NCBI GenBank assembly: GCA_030765245.1
Contig: JAVCCX010000366.1
Coordinates: 1-11,627, forward strand
DNA length: 11,627 bases
Reading direction: 5' to 3'
DNA from: Candidatus Zophobacter franzmannii
GTDB lineage: Bacteria > Cloacimonadota > Cloacimonadia > Cloacimonadales > JAFGVF01
Below are positions 1 through 5,277 of the stretch, one piece after another. Position numbers and translations under genes: made by a program. How positions within the stretch are numbered: position 1 is the stretch's first letter; every line of letters starts with the position of its first letter. A model generated the notes under the pieces. It had not been told where the DNA came from. It ran no database searches and saw only the letters and a program-made list of their open reading frames with translations.

Positions 1-243
1 CCATTCACAGAACAGAGGTCCAGATTAAACACAAGAACAAGTTCTTAACTAAGAGTTGGAACAACATTATGGCACCATTCCTAGGAATGCCACTTGCAAT
101 TTCTGATACATCCCCTCCTTGTTTGAATCCATTTGATTGTATTTGACCCTTACCTCAGTGTCACTCAGGCAAAGTGAATATATAATGATACAGTGAATTT
201 CAAGTATTTGTAGCTTCAAGCTATTTGGAGATTCATTTTCTTA
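1..243. other. Gene-free upstream stretch with four short palindromes
   Basis: No convincing gene is seen here. Frames of about 48-50 codons are open on both strands near the left edge, but neither resembles a known protein. Four inverted repeats are visible: AAGAAC-AA-GTTCTT at 33-46; a perfect 14-bp palindrome CATTCCTAGGAATG at 76-89; an 8-bp-arm repeat with one C/C mismatch around position 161 (153-169); and TAGCTT-C-AAGCTA at 211-223. AGTGAAT also occurs as a direct repeat at 173-179 and 192-198 around a perfect TATAAT at 181-186, but no matching -35 box is seen at normal spacing. These may be operators of the operon that starts at 304 or debris of an upstream unit. Confidence 0.4.
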
Positions 244-269
244 TTGACTAATACACATAGGTGCATAAT
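244..269 (+). promoter_or_regulatory. Possible promoter of the DUF134 operon
   Basis: TTGACT at 244-249 matches the -35 consensus at five of six bases, and CATAAT at 264-269 matches the -10 consensus at five of six. The spacing of 14 bp is shorter than the usual 16-18, so the assignment is weak. It lies 35 bp before the first start codon of the operon. Confidence 0.3.
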
Positions 270-303
270 GATGACCTCAAAATTAGAACGGTAAGGATAG
301 ATT

Positions 304-759
304 ATGGCTCGACCAAAGAAAAAAAGAATGGTTTTCCAACCTCCTCAATATACTTCTTTCAAACCGAACGGAGTCAGGATGAATACATTAGAGCAGATTA
401 CTTTGAATTTGGACGAATTGGAAGCGATTCGTTTAGCAGATTATCAGGGAAAAGAGCATAATGAGGCTGCAGAAGAAATGGAGATTTCCCGTTCAACCTT
501 CACCCGATTAGTTGAAAAAGCACGTTGCAAGGTCAGCCGGTTTTTACTGGAAGGAAAGCACTTGTTTATCGAAGGTGGAGATATTCATTTTAGAGGGAAC
601 ATATTACGCTGCGAGCATTGTGGTCATATGTTCAAAACAGGATTTGAATTTCTGATTAAATTCTGTCCTGCTTGCGGGTCTTCGGAACTGCTAGATTTGG
701 CTGGAGGTTTTGGGCATGGAGAATGCTGTAAGGGACATCATCATAATCAAAGGAGGTAA
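304..759 (+). CDS. DUF134/UPF0251 family DNA-binding protein with zinc ribbon
   Basis: A predicted metal-responsive or constitutive DNA-binding regulator of 151 residues, acting in the cytoplasm. The N-terminus MARPKKKR and the block LNLDELEAIRLADYQG (about residues 35-49) are hallmarks of DUF134. Residues 32-80 form a sigma-70 region-4-like helix-turn-helix (AAEEMEISRSTFTRLVEKAR). A C-terminal zinc ribbon follows, with C103-x2-C106 and C121-x2-C124, and then a glycine-rich tail with clustered ligands H138, C141, C142 and H145-H147 that may bind a second metal. The ATG at 304 has AAGGA at 293-297, six bases upstream. A GTG at 261 opens another frame and is not used. It is the first gene of a four-gene operon, and its last codons contain the ribosome-binding site of the next gene. 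The family assignment is firm; its targets are unknown. Confidence 0.88.
   Translation: MARPKKKRMVFQPPQYTSFKPNGVRMNTLEQITLNLDELEAIRLADYQGKEHNEAAEEMEISRSTFTRLVEKARCKVSRFLLEGKHLFIEGGDIHFRGNILRCEHCGHMFKTGFEFLIKFCPACGSSELLDLAGGFGHGECCKGHHHNQRR
751..757 (+). promoter_or_regulatory. Strong ribosome-binding site inside the end of the DUF134 gene
   Basis: AGGAGGT at 751-757 is an almost perfect Shine-Dalgarno sequence. It overlaps the last two arginine codons and the first base of the stop codon of the DUF134 gene, and lies 4 nt before the ATG at 762. It supports calling the small DUF5320 gene and suggests coupled translation. Most other starts in the window have much weaker sites. Confidence 0.75.
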
Positions 760-761
760 AG

Positions 762-926
762 ATGCCAAGAGGAGATAAAACAGGTCCAGATGGAAAAGGA
801 CCAAGAACCGGCCGAGGATTGGGAAAATCCGCAGGAAATGAAATGGGAAGCGAAAGAGGTCAAGCCCAAGTCAAAGGACGCGGTCAGGGAAAAGGACAAA
901 AACAGGGACAAGGAAGAAATAGATAA
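762..926 (+). CDS. DUF5320-type small basic Gly/Gln-rich protein
   Basis: A 54-residue protein starting MPRGDKTGPDGKGPRTGRG, the characteristic N-terminal signature of DUF5320 proteins, which commonly sit next to DUF134 and NifX-like genes in anaerobes. The rest is a low-complexity tail of Gly, Gln, Lys and Arg with RG and KG steps. It has no cysteine and no hydrophobic segment, so it is probably disordered and strongly basic. Many family members carry a cysteine shortly after the TGRG block; this one has LGKS there. The start is fixed by the strong AGGAGG site, and the gene lies 2 nt after the DUF134 stop. The family's function is unknown to me; nucleic-acid or acidic-partner binding is a guess from composition. 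Confidence 0.82.
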   Translation: MPRGDKTGPDGKGPRTGRGLGKSAGNEMGSERGQAQVKGRGQGKGQKQGQGRNR

Positions 927-954
927 TTTTTAAGAAAAAAATATAGGTTAAACA

Positions 955-1347
955 ATGGAAAGAATTAAGATAGCGTTTGCGACTAATGATGGGAAAACAT
1001 TTATCAGCAGGCATTTTGGTGATGCGAACTATTATGATATCTATGCCTTTGATAGCAAATATATTCAATTTGTTAAAAGAATTTCGAATAATATCGAAGA
1101 AGATGATGCACTGCATGCCAGCGTAAAAAGGGCAAGGGGAATAGTCGGATTACTTCGGGAAGAAGATGTTTCTGTTGTGGTATCAAAAGTATTCGGACCC
1201 AACATCGAGCGGATTAAGAAACAATTCGTTTGCCTTATAATGAAAGATAGTGATATAGAGGATGGAATTCGCAAGGTTCGTGACAACATCAGGAAAATAA
1301 AAAACGAATGGGAAAGAGGAGAAGAAAGACAGTATTTGAGCCTTTAA
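955..1347 (+). CDS. NifX/NifB-C-type (dinitrogenase Fe-Mo cofactor family) protein
   Basis: A 130-residue cytoplasmic protein of the family that includes NifX, NafY and the C-terminal domain of NifB, whose characterised members bind iron-sulfur or iron-molybdenum cluster precursors. The opening IKIAFATNDGKTFISRHFGDA holds the family signature, including the H20-F21-G22 loop. The block VSVVVSKVFGPNIERIK (about 72-88) matches the usual VDVVI..GIGPNA..L segment, although a glycine before GPN is replaced (SKVF). A charged helical tail follows residue 100. No nitrogenase genes are present, so a role in nitrogen fixation is not implied; similar stand-alone proteins are widespread in anaerobes. It starts 28 nt after the DUF5320 gene and ends 9 nt before the flavoprotein gene. 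The Shine-Dalgarno is weak (AGG at about 946). Confidence 0.82.
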   Translation: MERIKIAFATNDGKTFISRHFGDANYYDIYAFDSKYIQFVKRISNNIEEDDALHASVKRARGIVGLLREEDVSVVVSKVFGPNIERIKKQFVCLIMKDSDIEDGIRKVRDNIRKIKNEWERGEERQYLSL

Positions 1348-1356
1348 AAAATTACT

Positions 1357-2739
1357 ATGGAAAAAATTAATAAAAAATATGACATTATTGTGATTGGTGG
1401 TGGACCAGCAGGGATAACCCTCGCTAAGATTCTTGGGCAAAAGAAAGATATAGCGATCATCCGTCCAGAAAATTTCAGCATGATTTATTGTGCTATGCCC
1501 TATGCAGTGGAGGGACTTTTCCCTTTAGAAAAAACCTTTAAAAAAGATGCATTGGTTACTGATGCAGGGGCAGACTTAATCAGGGGAACGGTTTCTGAAG
1601 TAGATTTTAATAACAGAAGCATCAAATTAGAAGATAATTATGAGTTGTCATATGAAAAACTGATCATCGCTACAGGAGCATCACCCTTTATTCCTCCAAT
1701 GAAAGGTACAAATTTGACGGGAGTCACCGGCTTTAAAACTGAAACTGATATGCGCCAGATTATGGGTTTTGTAGAAAAAGGTATAAAGAATGTTATTGTG
1801 GTTGGTGCAGGTGCAATCGGAATTGAGCTTGCTCTTGCTTTAAACAAAATAGAGTTAAATGTGCATTTAGTAGATATGGCAAGTTCCCTACTTCCCAATA
1901 TGGTTGACCACGAAATGGCTGACTCAATACTTCAAGAGTTTGTACGCTCAGGTGTAAACTTGCATCTCAATACCAAGATAAGTGAACTGCAAGGCAAAGA
2001 ATTTGTACAATACGCTCTCTTGGATAATGGAGAGAAAATCCATTTTGATAATATCGAGAATTGCAATGTTACCAGTCAGGAGTTATTCTCCGGCATTGTA
2101 GTATTTGCTACTGGCATGAGACCTGACATATCCCTATTTCGAGACAGTGAACTAGAAATCGATCGGGACGGAATTGTGGTTAATCCAAAAATGGGAACCA
2201 ATCTTCCCGGTGTTTATGCTGTGGGTGATTGTACACAATTTTACAGTGGAATAACTGGGAAAACATTATCAGGTAAATTAGCGACAAATGCTGTGCCAAT
2301 GGCAAAAATATTAGGTTTTAACTTATTGGGACAAGATAGGAAATACCCTGGATTTTATAATGGTGCTGCAACAAAAGTTGGAAAGTATTATATCGGTGGA
2401 ACAGGCTTGTCTGAAAGAATTGCGAGAGACAATGGCATAGCTACAATTAGCGGTTATAGTGAAGCAACTACAAAATTCCCAATTATGCCTGAAGCTAAAA
2501 TTGTTCACTTGAAATTAATTATAGAAAAAGATACTAAAAAAGTTATCGGAGCTCAGATTATCAGCGAGGAACCTGTCACGGATAAGATCGATTTATTGAC
2601 TTGTGCCATTCAAAATGAAATTACATTAGAGAAACTAACTCAATTAAGTTATTCGGCCCAACCGTACCAAAGCTTTTACCCAGCAGGAAACTTAGTTGTA
2701 ATGGCTGCCGAAGATATCTTAAAGAAATATAAACAATGA
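1357..2739 (+). CDS. FAD/NAD(P)-dependent oxidoreductase, CoA-disulfide reductase/NADH oxidase type
   Basis: A 460-residue soluble flavoenzyme of the pyridine nucleotide-disulfide oxidoreductase superfamily. The FAD site is IVIGGGPAGITLA at residues 11-23. The redox cysteine C45 lies in FSMIYCAMPYAVEG, equivalent to the SF..CG.PY block of CoA-disulfide reductases and H2O-forming NADH oxidases. ATGASP is at 105-110. The NAD site VIVVGAGAIGIE spans 146-157, and the acidic D173 after the second strand favours NADH over NADPH. The second FAD motif VYAVGDC is at 286-292. A C-terminal dimerisation domain (about 330-460) ends in LSYSAQPYQSFYPAGN, like the tyrosine-containing lid of CoA-disulfide reductase. 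Length is normal. It is the last gene of the operon, 9 nt after the NifX-like gene. The substrate (CoA disulfide, persulfide, oxygen or another thiol) cannot be fixed from sequence. Confidence 0.85.
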   Translation: MEKINKKYDIIVIGGGPAGITLAKILGQKKDIAIIRPENFSMIYCAMPYAVEGLFPLEKTFKKDALVTDAGADLIRGTVSEVDFNNRSIKLEDNYELSYEKLIIATGASPFIPPMKGTNLTGVTGFKTETDMRQIMGFVEKGIKNVIVVGAGAIGIELALALNKIELNVHLVDMASSLLPNMVDHEMADSILQEFVRSGVNLHLNTKISELQGKEFVQYALLDNGEKIHFDNIENCNVTSQELFSGIVVFATGMRPDISLFRDSELEIDRDGIVVNPKMGTNLPGVYAVGDCTQFYSGITGKTLSGKLATNAVPMAKILGFNLLGQDRKYPGFYNGAATKVGKYYIGGTGLSERIARDNGIATISGYSEATTKFPIMPEAKIVHLKLIIEKDTKKVIGAQIISEEPVTDKIDLLTCAIQNEITLEKLTQLSYSAQPYQSFYPAGNLVVMAAEDILKKYKQ

Positions 2740-2870
2740 TGTAAGAACAGAGCTATTTAGAGAGAATATTTGGAACTGAGGCATCCTTCTCAATTTACAT
2801 ATGGTCAGTCGCACTACCTAAGAGGTGAAGCTGAAGCATCACATCCCAAAACACTCTCTTTTGCCTTCTT

Positions 2871-2926
2871 GTACATCATTTGAATATCTTCCTTTCCGTG
2901 CTTTCGGTGCCTTCCGTGGTCAAAAG
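2871..2926. repeat. Intergenic repeat copy A (matches 6720-6774)
   Basis: This 56-bp stretch is recognisably the same as 6720-6774. Both begin TTGCCTT, have CTTG.ACATCA, and end with TTCCGTGCTTTC.GTGCCTTCCG, with only one substitution in the last 20 bases. It contains three steps, TTTCCGTG (2893), TTTCGGTG (2902) and TTCCGTGG (2912), at 9-10 bp spacing. On the - strand it reads as the degenerate pattern CCACGGAAGGCACCGAAAGC. Both copies sit just downstream of the end of a - strand gene. Confidence 0.65.
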
Positions 2927-2945
2927 TCTTACTCCCTCTTTCCCA

Positions 2946-2974
2946 TTTCGTGTCTTTTCGTGTTTTTCGTGGTT
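2946..2974. repeat. Three-unit TTTCGTG short-period repeat
   Basis: TTTCGTG occurs at 2946-2952, 2956-2962 and 2965-2971, at a period of 9-10 bp, ending in GTGGTT. It is a second block of the same kind as the triplet at 2893-2919, about 53 bp away. Repeats of this style (on the other strand CCACGAAAAACACGAAAAG) occur between genes in many environmental bacterial genomes; that statement is from memory. No function is known to me. Confidence 0.6.
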
Positions 2975-3000
2975 GAAAGATCTTTCTCTCTTACCCCAGT

Positions 3001-4367
3001 TTAAAGAGACTTTAGCGAATCAGGATGTTTCTTAGAAGTTGATTTAAGCTCATAATAGATAAATCCAATAGCGACTATAGCACTAAAGAGATCAGATATC
3101 GGAACTGTCGCCCAGACACCCTTCAGACCATAAACTTTTGGAAGGAATATTAAGACAGGCATATAGATTATCACCTTACGAAGTAGATTCAGGAATATGG
3201 CTTGTTTCGGCTTCCCGGTGGCTTGGAAATACATGACACTCATCATGTGAAGTCCGACCATTGGTATCATCAGCATGTAGATTCTTAAGCCTGAATACCC
3301 AACCTCAATCAACTGCTGATCTCCCTTACTAAAGAGTGACACTAAAGAGCGACTCCAAATGTTTACAATTGCAAAACCTGTCAGTGAGATTATCAATGAA
3401 TATAGATAGGAGACCTTTAAAGTTGATTTGACTCTCTTATATATCTTAGCTCCAAAGTTGTAACCTATGATTGGTTGACCTGCCATCATCAGCCCACGCA
3501 GGGGAGTTTCCACCATTATAAAAATGCTCTGAATCGCCCCTAATGCCCCTAATGCTACATTATTCCCATACATTAATAAAGAACGGTTCATAAATACTGT
3601 AATAACTGTAGTTGCAAGATTCATAGTAAAAGGAGAAGCCCCGATTGCGAGCATTGGTTTAACAATCTCCCACATCGGCATAAGATTCTTACGCTTCAAT
3701 TTGAGATAGTGATTCTTACTCAATGTGAAATGCCAAATCACACTTCCGGCTGTGTATATTCTTGCAATCACAGTTGCGATTGCAACACCCTTAACCCCCA
3801 TGTGGAATACAAAGAGAAATACAGGATCTAAGACAATGTTAATAAGGGCACCGGTTACAGCTATTTTCATCGCTAAATGAGGATTCCCTTCACTTCTGAT
3901 ACAACCATTTGTTCCCATCGCCATAAAATCAACTGCCATAAACGGCAGAAACCAGATCAAATACTCATAAGCATACGGCATCGTTACATCTGTTGCTCCG
4001 ACAAGATGTAAAAGAGGTTTAATAAGATCACACTTAAAGTTGAGACGAACACACCCATCAAAGCAAACAGACCAACTGTGTTTCCGAGAGTGTTCTCGGC
4101 TGCTTCCTTGTTTTTTTCACCCAACCTGATTGAAATGATTGTAGATGAGCCATTGCCGAGTAGTACGCCAAGAGCTATAGAGAGAATGAAAATAGGAAAC
4201 GTAATGGTCAGCCCGGCTACGGCATCCGTTCCAAGAGCTTTTCCAATATAAATTCTATCAACGATATTATATATAGCATGCACACTTGAAGCAACAATAG
4301 CGGGAATCGAATATCGGAGTAGAAGCTTCCAAGGTGCTACTGTTTCAAATTCATTAAGACTCTTCAT
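3001..4367 (-). pseudogene. MATE-family multidrug efflux transporter, split by a -1 frameshift
   Basis: An inner-membrane cation-coupled drug/toxin antiporter of the MATE family, in two pieces. The first 127-codon frame (4367 to 3984) carries helices 1-3, with SIPAIVASSVHAIYNIVDRI and IGKALGTDAVAGLT. The second frame (from about 4017 to 3001) carries the rest, with GTNGCIRSEGNPHLAM and the second-half repeat GASPFTMNLATT. At 4016-4017 the - strand reads TTA TTA AAC CTC. Restoring one C gives AAC CCT CTT TTA and restores the family block PLLHLVGATDVTMPYAYEYL across the junction. The repaired protein would be 455 residues, normal for MATE. As read, translation ends after about ten wrong residues. 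The gene overlaps tetR by 14 nt, with AGAGAG before its ATG. It could be a young pseudogene or a sequencing error in a C run. Confidence 0.85.
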
Positions 4368-4901
4368 TGCTCTCTCTTAAGTGTAATTGAATCAATGTCT
4401 CCATTGGGATTTTATCTATATCAGAAGCAAATCTGGAAAGCCCGACGATATGATGAATCCAGAGTTCGGCGTATTGTGTGGCTGTAACATCTAACATTAA
4501 TAACTCACTATCTAAGCCCTGTTGCATTACACTGGCAATCGTATGTCGAACGACCCGTTTATGCTCATCCAGGTTCTCCTTGAACCCTTTACAAAACGAT
4601 TTTGACTTGGCCTGTGCTTCTTCCATAACACGAACCGAGACCTTACGCCCGATTACAAACTTTTCAAACTTGGCCGTGATCAATCTCAGCTTCGCCACAA
4701 ATTCTATCTCTCTCCCGGCTATATCTTCCAATTGTTTTTTTATTGTCATAAACCCGTGAATCGCAACCTCGATATACAGATCTTCTTTATTCTTAAAATA
4801 ACGGTATAGTGTTCCCTTCCCTACCTTAGCTTCGAAGGCAATATCATCCATTTGACATCATCATAACGCTTGGATTTAATAATCTTCTCAGCTGTTTTCA
4901 T
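4354..4901 (-). pseudogene. TetR/AcrR-family transcriptional regulator, frameshifted in the HTH region
   Basis: A TetR-type repressor, presumably of the adjoining MATE gene. The longest clean frame starts at an ATG at 4851 and gives 165 residues beginning MDDIAFEAKVGKGTLYRYFKN, the second half of the TetR helix-turn-helix, so it lacks helix 1 and part of helix 2. The missing part is present upstream in another frame: from an ATG at 4901 it reads MKTAEKIIKSKRYDDVK. One extra A in the run AAATGG (T run 4851-4853 on the + strand) joins it as RYDDVKMDDIAFEA, a standard TetR sequence. The repaired protein would be 182 residues, about normal. The C-terminal part is an all-helical ligand domain. Its stop codon lies inside the start of the MATE gene. 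There is no clear Shine-Dalgarno before 4901, so the true start is uncertain. Confidence 0.82.
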
Positions 4902-5066
4902 CAAAGATTAGCCATTCATGATGTCGTTCAGCAACTGGATGAATTTGAAGTGGTATTCCTGCCTCTTGCCAAGGGAGAGTAACATCTTCCCATCACACTT
5001 TAAGGGTGTTTTTTCTTTACCAATTTACTACTACGCCCCTTCCAATTTCGCTAGAATTTCACTGGA

Positions 5067-5095
5067 CCCACCCTAGAGCCTCCCTAGTCCCTCCC
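5067..5095 (-). other. G-run cluster (possible G-quadruplex) on the - strand
   Basis: Five C3 runs on the + strand, at 5067-5069, 5071-5073, 5082-5084, 5089-5091 and 5093-5095, give five G3 runs on the - strand with loops of 1, 4, 8 and 1 nt. One loop exceeds the strict 7-nt rule, so the structure is possible but not certain. Part of the stretch is an 11-bp imperfect tandem unit (ACCCTAGAGCC, TCCCTAGTCCC, TCCCTGGCAAA at 5070-5102). Confidence 0.4.
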
Positions 5096-5109
5096 TGGCA
5101 AAGGCCAAA

Positions 5110-5132
5110 GTTATCCACAATTTGTGCATAAC
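5110..5132. promoter_or_regulatory. Inverted pair of DnaA-box consensus sequences
   Basis: TTATCCACA at 5111-5119 (+) is the canonical DnaA box, and TTATGCACA on the - strand at 5123-5131 also fits TTATNCACA. With flanking bases they form a palindrome with 11-bp arms, GTTATCCACAA and TTGTGCATAAC, around the single T at 5121, with one mismatch. A weaker third match, TTATCCATG, lies on the - strand at 5139-5147, next to an AT-rich stretch (5144-5158). Gene orientation around it does not look like a replication origin, so a DnaA-titrating or DnaA-regulated site, or an unrelated regulator's palindrome, is as likely. Confidence 0.5.
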
Positions 5133-5277
5133 TTATTCCATGGATAAAATAATTATTCTAGAAAGGGCATGGTCGTCATGCAAGCAGTTGAAGCGGAGAA
5201 GATTTGTATGTTTATCTTAGTATGAATGGATCTGGATGCAAGGTGTTAAATGGTTTTCACTATCAGAGACTCATCAC

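Larger units (their letters stand above)
2740..3000. other. Convergent intergenic region between flavoprotein and MATE genes
   Basis: No gene is supported in these 261 bp. A stem with arms GTGAAGC (2825-2831) and GCATCAC (2836-2842), one A/A mismatch and a TGAA loop is the only hairpin after the flavoprotein gene. It lacks a T-tract, so a terminator call is weak. The right half holds the GTG-containing repeats listed separately. A perfect 12-bp palindrome GAAAGATCTTTC at 2975-2986 lies just past the MATE stop codon. Confidence 0.5.
4902..5277. other. 376-bp gene-free stretch with regulatory-looking motifs
   Basis: No gene of recognisable family is seen. A 25-codon frame on the - strand (4985 to 4908) ends two codons before the tetR ATG at 4901 and in the same frame. 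It could be a leader peptide or debris. T6 at 5009-5014 follows a weak stem ACAC/GTGT. The centre holds a cytosine-run cluster and an inverted pair of DnaA-box-like sequences, listed separately. GCATG-GTCGT-CATGC at 5167-5181 is a further small inverted repeat. The remainder up to the end of the DUF6880-like gene is unremarkable. Confidence 0.5.

Noticed and set aside
3..146. Possible C-terminal end of an upstream gene on + strand, or a - strand frame over the same bases
   Set aside because: About 48-50 open codons on each strand, no recognisable family, and the window edge prevents a test.
261..461. 66-codon + strand frame starting at GTG
   Set aside because: It overlaps the DUF134 gene in another frame, has no family resemblance, and the DUF134 frame has the better start and clear domains.
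955..1347. Nitrogen-fixation assignment for the NifX-like gene
   Set aside because: No nifHDK, nifB or nifEN genes are in view, and stand-alone members of this family are common in organisms without nitrogenase.
4012..4022. Programmed -1 ribosomal frameshifting in the MATE gene
   Set aside because: The sequence A TTA AAC does not fit the X XXY YYZ slippery pattern at its first position, no downstream stimulator was seen, and MATE genes are not known to use it. A base loss is simpler.
4994..5014. Intrinsic terminator with T6 on the + strand
   Set aside because: The stem is only about four base pairs (ACAC/GTGT) and no + strand gene precedes it.
5110..5147. Chromosomal origin (oriC) call
   Set aside because: Only two good DnaA boxes are present, no dnaA/dnaN or usual origin neighbours are seen, and genes on both sides run the same way rather than outward. 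Kept as a site of interest only.
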